A stretch of DNA of 64,000 nucleotides from Leptospira sp. GIMC2001 (GTDB taxonomy: Bacteria; Spirochaetota; Leptospiria; Leptospirales; Leptospiraceae), in assembly GCF_028462125.1 (NCBI RefSeq), contig NZ_CP115468.1, positions 1,540,112 to 1,604,111 on the forward strand. Reading direction: 5' to 3'. A model generated the notes under the pieces. That model was not told the origin of the DNA and searched no databases. It was given only the letters and a program-made list of their open reading frames with translations. Made by a program: the position numbers and the translations under genes. Numbering within the stretch: the first letter of the stretch is position 1; each line of letters begins with the position of its first letter. Shown here piece by piece: positions 42,544-53,131 of this stretch.

Positions 42544-45306
42544 TTAAGCTATAGCCGTCTCACATCTTCTGCATAATTTTCCTGCTACCATATCTCTCGT
42601 ATGTCTCCAACATCTTGGGCAGGCTTCTGATTGTGGTAAGACTACAGAAAATTGGTATTCGGTTCCTTGCAATTGCGATACAACTTCTTCGGAATCGCTT
42701 TTTTCAAAACTGACTTGGCTTGTAACAAAGAAGAGTTCCAATTCGGATATATCAAAATTCGAAAGAGGATTCACATCATCTTTGTTAGGTTTTATGGTAA
42801 GCTTTGCATCTAAAGACTTTCCAATCTTTCCTGTTTTTCTAGCTTCTTCTAGAACTTTTTGAGCCTCATCTTTGGAAGCAAAAATACATTCCATGGATGA
42901 TTCTAAATTAGGATCTTTTAGATGGTCTATCTTTGGAAAATCATTTAGAAACACAGACTGAGCAAGTCCCGCTTCTTTCCAGACTTCTTCTGAAGTAAAA
43001 CTTAGGATTGGAGCGAGTAGTGATGTTAGAGTCTTTAGAACGATCTTTAGAGCAGAAACAGATGAGTTTCGTTCAAGTGAATCCTTGCTATCACAGTACA
43101 TTCTGTCACGAATGATTTCGAAGTAATCTTGTGATAGATCTACTGTGCAGAAGTTAAGAATTCGGTGGTAGACAATATGGAATTGATAGTTCTCATAAGC
43201 TTTTTGAACCTCATCCGAAAGAGTTGCCAATTTAGAGAGATAGTAGCGATCAACATTTGTCATTTGTTTTGGATCGATTGAGTCGTCTCCCACAGAGGTA
43301 TTGCCCAATAGATAACGAAAAGTATTTCTTAGCTTTCGGTAATTTTCCGCAACAGCCTTGATTCCATCCTTGCTTGCCTTCACATCATCACGGAAATCAA
43401 GACTGGAAATCCATAATCTAAGAACATCTGCTCCATAGATATCAATTACATCTGTCGTAGGGTCCACTCCATTGCCGAGAGATTTAGACATTGCATGTCC
43501 TTTCTCATCTAGGATATATCCATGAGTTAACACCGATTTGTAGGGAGGAATGCCACGAAGTGCCATAGACGGCCATAAAGAAGATTGGAACCAGCCTCGA
43601 TGCTGGTCAGATCCTTCTAGATAGAGGTCTGCGGGTGGAGTTGGTTTATTCGTAGATTCCTTGTTATATGAATCTGGGAATACAACAAAATTGGAAACCC
43701 CAGAATCAAACCATACATCTAAAATGTCTTTGTCTTGGACAAGATCGTCTGATCCACAGCCCGTACATTTTGTATTTTCTGGTAGTAGCTCTTTCGCGGT
43801 TTTAGTATACCATACTTCGATTCCTTCTTTCTGAACAAGCTTTGTGAAAAATCTTATGGATTCTTCATTGATATGGGGTTTCTCACATGATTTACAGGTG
43901 AAAGATGGAATGGGCACTCCCCAATTTCTCTGTCTTGATAAGCACCAGTCTGGCCTGGATTGCACCATGGAACGAATCCGAGTGATTCCCCAGTCAGGGA
44001 TCCATTTTACTTTATCAATTTCTTCTAATGCGTTCTTTCGAAGATCTTTCTCGTCCATAGAAAAAAACCATTGAGGAGTTGCACGAAAGATCAAAGGTTT
44101 CTTAGATCTCCAACTATGCGGATAAGAATGTTGGAACTCACTAAAATGTAGCAATTTTCCTTTTTCTCTTAGTAGATCGACTATCTTAGGATTGGCGGCA
44201 AAAATTTTCTCACCTTGCATCATCGGGAATTCGTCTGTATATTTTCCATACTGATCTACAGGACTAAAAGTATCTAAACCATATTCGAGACCCACTTTAT
44301 AGTCATCTGTTCCATGTCCGGGTGCAGTGTGTACGCAGCCGGTTCCAGCTTCTAGTGTAACATGGCTTCCGAAAACGGGAATGGAATCTTGTTCTAAGAA
44401 TGGATGGCGAAATACAAATTTGCTCAATTCATCATTAGTTAATTTTTTCTTAAAAGTAAATTGAACTCCAGTCTTTTGTGTAACAGATTCGATCAATCCA
44501 TTTGCAAGGATTAGATCACCAAAATCTGTAGTTGAATAAATAGAATATTCTAATTCTCGATTGAATGCGATGGCAAGATTGGCAGGCAAAGTCCATGGAG
44601 TAGTTGTCCAGATAAGACAGGACGTATTGTTCATTCCTTTAACTGGAAATAAAACATAGATTGACGGAGAAGTATGATCTTTGTATTCAATTTCTGCTTC
44701 CGCATGAGCAGTTGCCAAATCGATACACCAATAAACTGGTTTTTTGCCTTTATAAATATAGCCTTTGTTAAATAGATCACCAAAGACTTCGACAATTTTT
44801 GCCTCATAATCTGGGCTCATTGTTTTATAGAGATGATCCTCATCCCAGAAACATAAAAATCTGTCGAGATCGCCTCCTTGCTTCTTAACAAAACTTTCTG
44901 CATAGTCGCGACATTTTTGTCTTAGGTCACTCGGTGAAATATTTCGAGCTTCTTTGCCTAGATTCTTTAGCACCTGAACTTCAATCGGAAGGCCATGGCA
45001 ATCCCAACCTGGGATCATATCTACTTTGTAGCCTGCAAGTGATTTGGATTTGATGATGATATCTTTTAGAGTTTTATTGAGTGCATGTCCTAAATGAAAA
45101 TTCCCATTGGCATAGGGAGGCCCATCGTGTAGGTTAAATTCCTTTTTCCCTTCGTTGCGGTCTCGCATTTTGTGTAGGATTTTCCCATCTTTCCAAATAC
45201 GAATCTGTTCTGGTTCCCTCGTTGCTAGTCCCGCTTTCATTGGGAATTCTGTCTGAGGGAGTAAGACCGTATGTGAGTAGGGATTTTCTTTTTCCTGTTT
45301 TGCCAT
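42544..45306 (-). CDS. ileS: isoleucyl-tRNA synthetase
   Basis: The ATG at 45306 gives about 920 residues; a TTG three codons earlier is less likely. The class Ia motifs are HIGH-like ([19 protein letters not shown]) and KMSKS-like ([11 protein letters not shown]). The editing domain has [16 protein letters not shown], and the C-terminal zinc finger has [10 protein letters not shown] and [10 protein letters not shown]. It charges tRNA-Ile and edits mischarged valine. The C-terminus is typical of bacterial type enzymes. It is divergent from bluB-cobT with about 50 bases between, too short for a T-box leader. Confidence 0.97.
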   Translation of the reverse strand: MAKQEKENPYSHTVLLPQTEFPMKAGLATREPEQIRIWKDGKILHKMRDRNEGKKEFNLHDGPPYANGNFHLGHALNKTLKDIIIKSKSLAGYKVDMIPGWDCHGLPIEVQVLKNLGKEARNISPSDLRQKCRDYAESFVKKQGGDLDRFLCFWDEDHLYKTMSPDYEAKIVEVFGDLFNKGYIYKGKKPVYWCIDLATAHAEAEIEYKDHTSPSIYVLFPVKGMNNTSCLIWTTTPWTLPANLAIAFNRELEYSIYSTTDFGDLILANGLIESVTQKTGVQFTFKKKLTNDELSKFVFRHPFLEQDSIPVFGSHVTLEAGTGCVHTAPGHGTDDYKVGLEYGLDTFSPVDQYGKYTDEFPMMQGEKIFAANPKIVDLLREKGKLLHFSEFQHSYPHSWRSKKPLIFRATPQWFFSMDEKDLRKNALEEIDKVKWIPDWGITRIRSMVQSRPDWCLSRQRNWGVPIPSFTCKSCEKPHINEESIRFFTKLVQKEGIEVWYTKTAKELLPENTKCTGCGSDDLVQDKDILDVWFDSGVSNFVVFPDSYNKESTNKPTPPADLYLEGSDQHRGWFQSSLWPSMALRGIPPYKSVLTHGYILDEKGHAMSKSLGNGVDPTTDVIDIYGADVLRLWISSLDFRDDVKASKDGIKAVAENYRKLRNTFRYLLGNTSVGDDSIDPKQMTNVDRYYLSKLATLSDEVQKAYENYQFHIVYHRILNFCTVDLSQDYFEIIRDRMYCDSKDSLERNSSVSALKIVLKTLTSLLAPILSFTSEEVWKEAGLAQSVFLNDFPKIDHLKDPNLESSMECIFASKDEAQKVLEEARKTGKIGKSLDAKLTIKPNKDDVNPLSNFDISELELFFVTSQVSFEKSDSEEVVSQLQGTEYQFSVVLPQSEACPRCWRHTRDMVAGKLCRRCETAIA

Positions 45307-45359
45307 AGCTACCAAGATTTTACGGTTTCCTCTTAAATAAACTGAAAAATTCTAACTTT

Positions 45360-47111
45360 ATGTCTATGGAATTTAATGAAGCGGAGAAATTAGGTCTGAC
45401 CAAGGCAATTTATGGAAGAAGAGATGTGCGTAACTTTCGACCGGCTCCTGTTTCTAAGAAAATATTAAAAAAAATTCTAGAAGCTGGACACAATGCACCC
45501 AGCGTGGGCTTCTCTCAGCCTTGGAACTTTTTTCTAATCTCCAATTCCGATACAAAAAAGTTGGTTTATGATCATTTCACCAAAGAAAATAAGAAAGTGA
45601 TTCATTCCATGCAAGGTGATAGATCCGAAACATATGCATCCCTCAAGCTCCAAGGACTTCTTGATTCTCCCCACCATCTTGTTGTTACATGCAATCAAGA
45701 AAGAAACCCAGACAATAGACTTGGCAGAACAACTGTAACGGATTCCGACATCTATTCAACTTGTCTTGCGATACAAAATATTTGGCTTACCGCAAGGAGT
45801 GAGGGAATCGGCATTGGTTGGATGAGTATCTATGACCCGATTGAGTTGCCTAAATTGTTAAAAATTCCCGAGGAATATAAAATTATCGCCTATTTATGCT
45901 TAGGTTATCCCGTTGATTTTCCTGATAATCCTATATTAGAGTCAACTGGATGGGCAAGACGGGAAAATCTTTCAGATTTAGTTTTTGAAGAAGAATGGGG
46001 TGAGGCCTCTAACATTTTTACAAATGATTCGGAGAAAAAATCTACTCAGTTGCAAAACAATTTCATCAATACGAATAATTTTGAATTTGATCCTGAAGCT
46101 TTTCTTGAGCGGATGAATTCTCTAACCAAGCCTATGGGAAGCTTAGGGGAATTGGAAAAAATTGCATTCCAATTGGCGCGGATTCAGAATACCAATCATC
46201 CAACTATACAAAATAAAGCTGTACTCATTGTTGCAGGTGATCATTCTGTCGCCGCAGAAAATATCAGTGCCTATTCACAAGATACAACTTACAAGATGGT
46301 ATATCAATATCTTGCGGGTGGTGGTGCAATTTCAAGTCTTACACGCGGAGTTGGAGCTAAACTCTATATCGCTGATCTCGGAGTGAATCATAGTTTTGCA
46401 ACACACGCAAATCTAATTGGAAAAAAAATTCGAATGGGAACTCGTAATTTTTTGCAAGAAGATGCTCTAACTTTAGATGAAGTGAACTCGGCTATTGAAG
46501 TTGGAAAGAACTTATGGAATGAAATGGACTCAAGTATTGACGTACTCTCCTTGGGTGAAGTGGGAATTGGAAATACAACTGTCTCTGTGATTCTAGCTTG
46601 TTTTTTCTATGATTTAGATCCCGAGGAAATTGTGGGTCGTGGAACGGGAATTGATGATTCGCAGTTGAGAAAGAAAATTTCAGTTGTTGGGACAGCACTA
46701 AAGAAATTCAAAAAGCGCGTTGTAAATAGTGAAAGTCCAGGAATTGAAGCACTTGTTGCAGTGGGTGGACTGGAAATTGCTGGAATGGTCGGAGTGATTC
46801 TTGGTGCAAAGAATATACCCATAGCAATAGTGTTAGATGGACTTATCTCGACGATGGCAGCTGTCATCGCCTTAAAGATAGATTCGAGTCTTCGAGATAA
46901 GCTTCTTTTCGGACATCTATCTTTCGAGAAAGCACATAAATTGGTTCTAGATCGGCTGGGGGTCAAACCAATTTTGGACTTACAATTGAGATTGGGCGAA
47001 GCTACGGGATCTACTTTGGCTATATCGATTCTGGAACAATCTGTTCGTTTCGTAGATGAGATGAAGACTTGGGATGAAGTGAATTGGAATCGGCTAGATC
47101 AACATAAATAA
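45360..47111 (+). CDS. BluB-CobT fusion for B12 lower-ligand synthesis
   Basis: The 583-residue protein joins two cobalamin enzymes. Residues 1-205 form BluB, the flavin-consuming 5,6-dimethylbenzimidazole synthase of the nitroreductase fold (YGRRDVRNFRPAPVS, AGHNAPSVGFSQPWNFFLI, GIGWMSIYDP). From about 235 the CobT domain follows (LTKPMGSLGELEKIAFQLARIQ, VLIVAGDHSVAAENIS, LGEVGIGNTTVSV, GRGTGIDDSQ), which attaches DMB to ribose phosphate from nicotinate mononucleotide. Fusion lets the free base be passed directly. Two ATGs, 45360 and 45366, are possible starts. No B12 riboswitch fits in the short upstream gap. Confidence 0.92.
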   Translation: MSMEFNEAEKLGLTKAIYGRRDVRNFRPAPVSKKILKKILEAGHNAPSVGFSQPWNFFLISNSDTKKLVYDHFTKENKKVIHSMQGDRSETYASLKLQGLLDSPHHLVVTCNQERNPDNRLGRTTVTDSDIYSTCLAIQNIWLTARSEGIGIGWMSIYDPIELPKLLKIPEEYKIIAYLCLGYPVDFPDNPILESTGWARRENLSDLVFEEEWGEASNIFTNDSEKKSTQLQNNFINTNNFEFDPEAFLERMNSLTKPMGSLGELEKIAFQLARIQNTNHPTIQNKAVLIVAGDHSVAAENISAYSQDTTYKMVYQYLAGGGAISSLTRGVGAKLYIADLGVNHSFATHANLIGKKIRMGTRNFLQEDALTLDEVNSAIEVGKNLWNEMDSSIDVLSLGEVGIGNTTVSVILACFFYDLDPEEIVGRGTGIDDSQLRKKISVVGTALKKFKKRVVNSESPGIEALVAVGGLEIAGMVGVILGAKNIPIAIVLDGLISTMAAVIALKIDSSLRDKLLFGHLSFEKAHKLVLDRLGVKPILDLQLRLGEATGSTLAISILEQSVRFVDEMKTWDEVNWNRLDQHK

Positions 47112-47135
47112 ACAGGTAGATTGTAATAGATATAT

Positions 47136-47837
47136 TTATTTATCTTCGGATTCTCTTCTCGCCAATTCATCTCGAACAGTTTTTTGTTTTTTTGACAATC
47201 TTTCAAGATGATCTTCTATGATGTAGCCATAGTTTAATTTGCCTGTCACTATCTCGAAACGTTCGGTCTCAATGGTTCCAATATCTAAATCAAAAGGAAT
47301 TTCATTTGCTGTATCAGCATGTTCTCTTGCTTTCTCCCAATAGGGAACAGCTTCTTTATAGAATCCTTCAGCTATCTGGAATGAACTGTTTAAGTCTTCT
47401 GCGAAGTCGAGATTGTAGAAATACAAATGTCTTTTGTCATACAGAGAAGCAAGCCTCATATAGGAACGCATGATTCTCAAATTCAGATGCATGAAAAGTA
47501 AATTTCGATATTTATAATATTCTTCTTCACTTTCGATTTTACATAATGCATTTCTTGGATGGCGGAATTTTTTCTGTAAAGCAATCTTTAGGAAATAAAT
47601 ATCGCGCCTCAGTTCATTTTCTCCGAAATGTTGCTTCAATCCAACCAATTCGTAGAAGTCTTCTAAATTGCGTGGTTCCCATTTATGGAGTTTGTACGGA
47701 ATCCAATCCGAAAACTTCATATAAGGTCCGTTTTTTTCGTATTCGTAATTATAATCTAGATCTACTTCGGAATGGATATGTGCAAATGTCCCAAAGAAAA
47801 TAATGCAAAATATAAATAAGATTCTAGAAGATGTCAC
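47136..47837 (-). CDS. secreted protein, unknown
   Basis: The 233-residue protein has a signal peptide (to about residue 22, HIHSEV). The mature part is rich in Tyr, Arg and Glu and mostly helical (LNLRIMRSYMRLASLYDKRHLYFYNLDFAED, IAEGFYKEAVPYWEKAREHADTANE, LERLSKKQKTVRDELARRESED), with a TPR-like pair in the centre. It resembles in general design the other secreted helical proteins of this window. No function is known. It lies downstream of the SGNH/MBOAT pair in the same direction, about 40 bases away. Confidence 0.55.
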   Translation of the reverse strand: MTSSRILFIFCIIFFGTFAHIHSEVDLDYNYEYEKNGPYMKFSDWIPYKLHKWEPRNLEDFYELVGLKQHFGENELRRDIYFLKIALQKKFRHPRNALCKIESEEEYYKYRNLLFMHLNLRIMRSYMRLASLYDKRHLYFYNLDFAEDLNSSFQIAEGFYKEAVPYWEKAREHADTANEIPFDLDIGTIETERFEIVTGKLNYGYIIEDHLERLSKKQKTVRDELARRESEDK

Positions 47838-47880
47838 TTCTATATTTTCGGAAGAAATCTAGGTTTCGATTAGGTTTTGC

Positions 47881-48939
47881 TTAGGGAAGTTGAAGTATTT
47901 TCGGCCAGATATGATTGTCAAAATCACGATTCACACGAACTTCACCTTTTTCATTAAAATGGATGCCTTCGGCAAAATGATCCAATGGATAGTTCGCGTC
48001 TGGAAAAGGAACCCAGTGAACATTCTTTCTTTTGTCGGCTCGTTCGAGAAATCCCAATCTCACTTCCTTATACAATCGCGTGGAAGTAAATCCTTCAGCA
48101 TGAGGAACTTCTAGAAGTATGACTGGAATATTCAAGTTTTCGCAATAATCCAAAAATTCATCCAAAGTCTGCAGATCAGCAGATTCCTGGTTTAAAATTT
48201 TGACTGAGCTATCTACAGTTTCTTGGATCATATCAAGAGTGATCCCTGGAGGAATCTCCAAATAGGTTCCCAGATTCACCTGACCATAAGTTTCATTTGT
48301 CAACTCAGCTAATTTTGTATTCGATTTATAATAAGGGAAATCTCCCTCTAAGACTTCTCGTCCTTTCATTCCTGTAAATGTTTTGTCTAAACCGTCTCTA
48401 TGCCGTACACTTGGTACAATATTAGGTAGCGCTTCTTTGAATATAAAATAGGCTTCCTTACCTTCATACTGCTGAAGGTTCTCACTAATTGAGAAAAGAT
48501 TCAACAATCTATGTTTGAAAAGTGCCCATATTTTTGTATCCACATTGAAACCAGATGTTTGCTGTGCAGGACGAAATTGTTCTGGGTCTAGAGCGAAAAT
48601 AATTGCTTTCGGGCGTGCATTGTGTTCAAGATACTTGGCTACAAAATATTTTAGATACCTTGTTCCAGCTGCTGGAAGTGAAAAGTTGTAAAAACTAGGG
48701 GAATTGCCTTCTGGTTTTTTGCCTCGGATCGAAAGAGATCTTGAATCTCCTAACATGATATAGTCGAAATCATTCTTGGTTTCAGCGATTTCTTTTTTTA
48801 AAGTAGTATAGAAAACTCCTGTTGGATCGATGTAATCTGTCTTCGGATATAAACCTAGAAAAAGCTCGAAGCATAGTACAATAACTAGCGCCCAGAGAAA
48901 TCCTTTAGATTCTTTAAAAAACGAAATAAATGAATTCAT
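47881..48939 (-). CDS. SGNH-type periplasmic acyl-transfer partner (DltD/AlgX-like)
   Basis: The 352-residue protein has one N-terminal membrane span (about 14-32) and an SGNH/GDSL-like periplasmic domain. The catalytic Ser is probably in IMLGDSRSLSIRG, an Asn/Gly follows in NFSLPAAGTRY, and a late Asp-x-x-His segment reads YPLDHFAEGIHFNEKGE. Such proteins take acyl groups from an MBOAT protein and move them onto a cell-envelope polymer. Its start lies 26 bases inside the end of the MBOAT gene, so the two are one unit. The substrate is unknown. Confidence 0.8.
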   Translation of the reverse strand: MNSFISFFKESKGFLWALVIVLCFELFLGLYPKTDYIDPTGVFYTTLKKEIAETKNDFDYIMLGDSRSLSIRGKKPEGNSPSFYNFSLPAAGTRYLKYFVAKYLEHNARPKAIIFALDPEQFRPAQQTSGFNVDTKIWALFKHRLLNLFSISENLQQYEGKEAYFIFKEALPNIVPSVRHRDGLDKTFTGMKGREVLEGDFPYYKSNTKLAELTNETYGQVNLGTYLEIPPGITLDMIQETVDSSVKILNQESADLQTLDEFLDYCENLNIPVILLEVPHAEGFTSTRLYKEVRLGFLERADKRKNVHWVPFPDANYPLDHFAEGIHFNEKGEVRVNRDFDNHIWPKILQLP

Positions 48940-50332
48940 TTTTATTAAAATTCCCCAAGATTAGTATTGAATAAAAAAGTGCGACATACAACCCAACTCG
49001 AAATGGCAGCTTCCATTTAAAAATCGAAAATTCATCATTTGATTTGAATTGGCTTATCTCAACTAAAATGAGAAGTGCCGTCAATCGAATCAACTTTTGA
49101 AACAAAGAATTGTCCCAGGCGCCGAATTCAAAAAACAAATTATGGAATATCAATTTCGACTGCTCGAAAGACTCGGAGCGAAACCAGATTCCAGAAAAAG
49201 CAAAAGCGCAAAAAGTGAGAGTTGCTTTGAACGCATACTTCGTCCAGTAAATAGCTGGAATATGATCATAACCAAATTTCGGAAAGTATGGACTGAGAAT
49301 TCTATACATAGAAGTTAAGATTCCATTATACAATCCCCATATGATAAAATTCCAAGATGCTCCATGCCATAATCCAGATATAAAAAAAATAAATAAGTTA
49401 TTGATATGTTGCCTTGTTGCACTAACTCTATTGCCACCGAGTGGGAGATAGATATAATCACGTAGCCACGACATTAAACTGATATGCCAACGTTTGTATA
49501 AATCAATGATGTTCACGGCAAAAATCGGCAGATTGAAATTGCGCATCAGTTCAAAACCAAGCCACTTGGATAAGCCTCGAGCAATGTCCGAGTAACCAGA
49601 GAAATCACAGTAAATTTGGAAAAAGAATGCAAGCAGTGCTATGGTAATTTTACCACCAGACGGATCATCCATTCCAAAAACAGAATTTACTAAATCACCA
49701 ATATTATCTGCAACAAATACTTTCTTGAAATACCCAAGTAGAATGAGAAATGCACCTTCTCGAAATTGAACAGGATTCCATTGTCTTGGCAATTGGATCT
49801 GAGGCAATAGTCTTGTTGCTCGCTCAATTGGACCCGCAACCAACTGTGGAAAGAAGGAAACATATAAAGCGAAATCAAAAATATCGCGAACTGGCTTTAA
49901 CTCGCCTCGATAGACATCTATCGTGTAAGATAAAGTTTGGAATGTATAAAAAGAAATTCCGAGCGGCAAAATAATTTGTAAAGTATGAATATCTGGATTG
50001 AGTCCAAGTGCTGAAAGAAATTGAACTGCATTTTCTATAAAAAAATTGAAATACTTAAAGAAACCGAGAACAGAAAGGTTGCTTATTAAGGAAAATATTA
50101 GAAATGCTTTTTTCTTCTTAGGGTTGTCTGCAAATTTTTCAATTCCAAGTCCCGCAACAAAATCTACAAGTGAGGATAGAACTAGTAGCCCAAGAAATCT
50201 CCAATCCCAGAAGCCATAGAAAAATAAACTTGCAACAAGTAATAGACGGTTTTGTAATTTATGACCGCTGATCCAATAGAGAATCAAAACTACTGGAAAA
50301 AATAAAATGAAATCTATTGAATTGAAAATCAT
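48914..50332 (-). CDS. MBOAT family O-acyltransferase (AlgI/DltB-like)
   Basis: The 472-residue polytopic protein has about ten spans and the MBOAT signature: FFQIYCDFSGYSDIARG, RWHISLMSWLRDYIYLPLGGNR, and the active-site His in ISGLWHGASWNFIIWGLYNG. It should carry acyl groups across the cytoplasmic membrane to an extracytoplasmic acceptor. Alginate O-acetylation and teichoic-acid D-alanylation use this enzyme type; here a surface polysaccharide is more likely because spirochaetes have no teichoic acid. It overlaps the SGNH partner by 26 bases. Confidence 0.9.
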   Translation of the reverse strand: MIFNSIDFILFFPVVLILYWISGHKLQNRLLLVASLFFYGFWDWRFLGLLVLSSLVDFVAGLGIEKFADNPKKKKAFLIFSLISNLSVLGFFKYFNFFIENAVQFLSALGLNPDIHTLQIILPLGISFYTFQTLSYTIDVYRGELKPVRDIFDFALYVSFFPQLVAGPIERATRLLPQIQLPRQWNPVQFREGAFLILLGYFKKVFVADNIGDLVNSVFGMDDPSGGKITIALLAFFFQIYCDFSGYSDIARGLSKWLGFELMRNFNLPIFAVNIIDLYKRWHISLMSWLRDYIYLPLGGNRVSATRQHINNLFIFFISGLWHGASWNFIIWGLYNGILTSMYRILSPYFPKFGYDHIPAIYWTKYAFKATLTFCAFAFSGIWFRSESFEQSKLIFHNLFFEFGAWDNSLFQKLIRLTALLILVEISQFKSNDEFSIFKWKLPFRVGLYVALFYSILILGNFNKNEFIYFVF

Positions 50333-50373
50333 TGTAACTTAAGGTACCAGGAAAACGGATACAGAGACTAGTG

Positions 50374-51072
50374 TCAAAAAGATTCTAAGTCGCCGATCCA
50401 TTGGTAACCAACTCCTCTTACCGATCGAATTGCTTCCGAATCTTGATCGTCTAAACTCTGTCTCAATCGAACAATCGAGTTATCAACCGTACGGTTTGTA
50501 GGGAATTTGTCTTCACCCCATAGTTGATCCAAAATCTCGTCCCTTGAAATGGTTCGATCTTTATTTGTGATCAGTAAATCAAGAAGTAGGCAATCACGCC
50601 GACTTAGTTCAATTACTTCACCGCTTTTCTTAAGAAGAGAAAATGCATCAAAACGTATTTCGATTCCTTTATAGTATATTTTCTTGCGATTGGACTCTTT
50701 CTTTTTTTCGAGAACTCTTTTCATTCTAATCAAAAGTTCTTTTAGATGAAATGGTTTGGGAATAAATTCTTCGGCACCTAACTCAAAACCTTTTAATCTT
50801 TCTGGAGCACCAGCTTGAGCAGTTAAAAATAAGAAAGCAGGAGATACAATCATGCGATTCATTTCTTCAGCCAATCGAAAACCAGATCCATCTGGAAGCC
50901 TGAGATCTAAGATGACCAAATCAGGTTCAAAATTTCGAACAGAATTTCTCGCATCATTCAATGTTGTTACCCAGTGAATTTGGTAATTTTCTTTTGTGAG
51001 TCTTTCAGATAGAGACTCTCCAAGTGTGATATCATCTTCAACAATTAAGATTTTTTCTTTTTTAGTTTTCAT
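50374..51072 (-). CDS. OmpR-family response regulator
   Basis: The 232-residue protein has a receiver domain with the acidic pair Asp13-Asp14, phospho-acceptor Asp56 (VILDLRLPDGSG), a Thr switch in FLFLTAQAGAPE and Lys of IPKPFHLKEL. The C-terminal winged helix (about 130-228) includes LSRRDCLLLDLLITNKDRTISRDEIL and NRTVDNSIVRLRQSL, the OmpR/PhoB DNA-recognition pattern. It is cognate to the histidine kinase, whose last codons overlap its start by 11 bases. Target genes are unknown. Confidence 0.93.
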   Translation of the reverse strand: MKTKKEKILIVEDDITLGESLSERLTKENYQIHWVTTLNDARNSVRNFEPDLVILDLRLPDGSGFRLAEEMNRMIVSPAFLFLTAQAGAPERLKGFELGAEEFIPKPFHLKELLIRMKRVLEKKKESNRKKIYYKGIEIRFDAFSLLKKSGEVIELSRRDCLLLDLLITNKDRTISRDEILDQLWGEDKFPTNRTVDNSIVRLRQSLDDQDSEAIRSVRGVGYQWIGDLESF

Positions 51073-51979
51073 TTTTGTTTACGCACTTAGGAAGCAGAAT
51101 AGATGCTTTGAAGCCATTTTCATTGGAAAAGAATTGGATTCTACCGTTCATTTTGTCCAATAGTTGCTTAATTATGTATATTCCGACGCCGCTTCCACTA
51201 GTATTTGAATGGCGAATGAATGGTTTTCCGAGATTTTGCCAGGATCCTTCGAAGCCTGAACCATTGTCTTGGATTTCAATTTTTATCTGGTTTTTTTCTG
51301 AGTTCGTAAATTTAATCTCAACAGATGTTGCTTTTCCATGTTTGTAGGAATTTTCAATTAGGTTTTTTAGGATTGATTCGATCGCTCGTTTATCAGTTCG
51401 AATGGGTTCATCGGACAAAATGTTCCAAGAAACAGAAGGGTAGTTTTCCGATAGAAATTCTTTAATATCTGATGCTTTAGTTGGTTCAATAAATAGTGAT
51501 TCAGATCGCATAAGGCTTGCGAGATAGAAAGCCTTTTCCATTTGACTTTCGATTCGGTCAGATTCCTTGAGTGCTCTAATGAGTACTTGCGAATGTTTGG
51601 ATTTACTTCCCAAGTCGGCTAGCAATCCTTCCACCTGCAGTCGAAGTCCAGCAAGTGGCGTATTCATTTCGTGAGTTACAGTTGAGAAGAAATCGTTAAT
51701 CATTTTATTTCTTTCCAAGTCTCGATAGGAGAGCCATACAAGAAATGATCCTCCGATCGTCAATAAACCCAAGAAAAAAGTTCCTTCCATCCAGATCATT
51801 CTAGATTGTTTAGAAATTAAGTTTGCACCGAGACTTTTGTATGGTTCGCCCAACGCAGAAGTTAATTCTGAGATCAGATCGATTTGCCTTAGTGCAAGAT
51901 TGAACCACCAAGCTCCCAAAGAAAAACTCAGGATGAGCCAGAAAACTGAAAGATAAATCCGGTTGATTTTTCGATCCAT
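51062..51979 (-). CDS. sensor histidine kinase
   Basis: The 305-residue kinase has two membrane spans (about 8-30 and 63-83) around a short periplasmic loop of about 32 residues, too small for a normal sensor domain. HisKA carries phospho-acceptor His103 (FFSTVTHEMNTPLAGL). The HATPase has N box KNLIENSYKHG, G1 DNGSGFEG and G2 GSGVGIYI. A very short external loop suggests it senses membrane state or a partner. It is upstream of its response regulator and overlaps it. Confidence 0.92.
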   Translation of the reverse strand: MDRKINRIYLSVFWLILSFSLGAWWFNLALRQIDLISELTSALGEPYKSLGANLISKQSRMIWMEGTFFLGLLTIGGSFLVWLSYRDLERNKMINDFFSTVTHEMNTPLAGLRLQVEGLLADLGSKSKHSQVLIRALKESDRIESQMEKAFYLASLMRSESLFIEPTKASDIKEFLSENYPSVSWNILSDEPIRTDKRAIESILKNLIENSYKHGKATSVEIKFTNSEKNQIKIEIQDNGSGFEGSWQNLGKPFIRHSNTSGSGVGIYIIKQLLDKMNGRIQFFSNENGFKASILLPKCVNKNEN

Positions 51980-52059
51980 TGCTATTCAATAGTCTAAAAC
52001 CTTGTGCTTTCTTGCCAACAAGGTTAATCATAAAAGTTAGAAAAGGGGTATAATCTATT

Positions 52060-53118
52060 TTGAAAACCAGCGATATCGTAAGTCTTTTAGGCAAAGAAGG
52101 TGAGAGCCTTTTGCAGTTTTCCAATCCAAAAATTTCCAAGTCACAGATCCATGTTCCAGGAGCCGATTGGGTAGATAGAATTTTTTCTCAAACAAATCGT
52201 TCACTTCCAACTCTTCGAAGCATTCAACAAATCCTTGGATCAGGTAGACTTGCCGACACTGGTTATGTTTCTATCCTTCCTGTAGATCAAGGAATTGAAC
52301 ATTCAGCTGGAGCGTCATTCGCACCGAACCCAATGTTCTTTGATCCGGAAAATATTGTTAAACTTGCGATTGATGCAGGATGTAACGCTGTTGCCTCCAC
52401 CTATGGAGTTCTTGGTTCTGTTGCACGAAAGTATGCACATAAGATTCCATTTATTGTAAAAATCAATCACAACGAATTTCTTTCCTATCCAAATAAATTT
52501 GACCAGATCATGTTCGGAACAATTGAAGAGGCATGGAACATGGGAGCAGTTGCAGTTGGTGCAACAATTTATTTCGGATCTGACGAATCAGCAAGACAGA
52601 TTCAAGAAGTTTCTATGGCTTTCGAGAAAGCACATGAATTAGGAATGGCTACCATACTTTGGTGTTATACAAGAAATAATGCGTTCAAAGTGGACGGTAA
52701 AGACTACCACACTTCTGCTGACCTTACAGGACAGGCCAACCATCTTGGAGTAACAATTCAAGCTGATATAATTAAACAAAAGCTTCCAACCAATAACGGT
52801 GGCTATCTTGCAACAAAACATGGTAAGACTCATCCGAAAGTTTATTCTGATCTGTCGAGTGATCATCCAATTGATTTAACTCGTTATCAAGTAGCCAATT
52901 GCTATATGGGACGAGCTGGTCTAATCAACTCTGGCGGAGAATCTAAAGGAGCTAGTGATTTGGCTGAAGCTGTAACAACTGCGATCATCAACAAAAGAGC
53001 TGGTGGACAAGGATTGATTTCTGGAAGAAAAGCATTCCAAAAACCTTTTGATGAAGGTGTAAAACTATTGAATGCAATCCAAGATATCTATCTTTCTAAA
53101 GACGTTACAGTAGCTTAA
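52060..53118 (+). CDS. fbaB: class I fructose-bisphosphate aldolase, FbaB/DhnA type
   Basis: The 352-residue protein is an archaeal-type class I aldolase. Landmarks are [37 protein letters not shown], the presumed Schiff-base Lys region ([10 protein letters not shown], and the later GGYLATKH), and [24 protein letters not shown]. It cleaves fructose-1,6-bisphosphate in glycolysis and gluconeogenesis. The start is a TTG with AGGGG about 12 bases upstream. malQ follows after 13 bases, so both may serve glycogen and sugar metabolism. Confidence 0.9.
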   Translation: MKTSDIVSLLGKEGESLLQFSNPKISKSQIHVPGADWVDRIFSQTNRSLPTLRSIQQILGSGRLADTGYVSILPVDQGIEHSAGASFAPNPMFFDPENIVKLAIDAGCNAVASTYGVLGSVARKYAHKIPFIVKINHNEFLSYPNKFDQIMFGTIEEAWNMGAVAVGATIYFGSDESARQIQEVSMAFEKAHELGMATILWCYTRNNAFKVDGKDYHTSADLTGQANHLGVTIQADIIKQKLPTNNGGYLATKHGKTHPKVYSDLSSDHPIDLTRYQVANCYMGRAGLINSGGESKGASDLAEAVTTAIINKRAGGQGLISGRKAFQKPFDEGVKLLNAIQDIYLSKDVTVA

Positions 53119-53131
53119 ATTAATTATCGAA

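Noticed and set aside
45307..45359. B12 riboswitch or T-box leader between ileS and bluB-cobT
   Set aside because: The gap is about 50 bases, far too short for either element.
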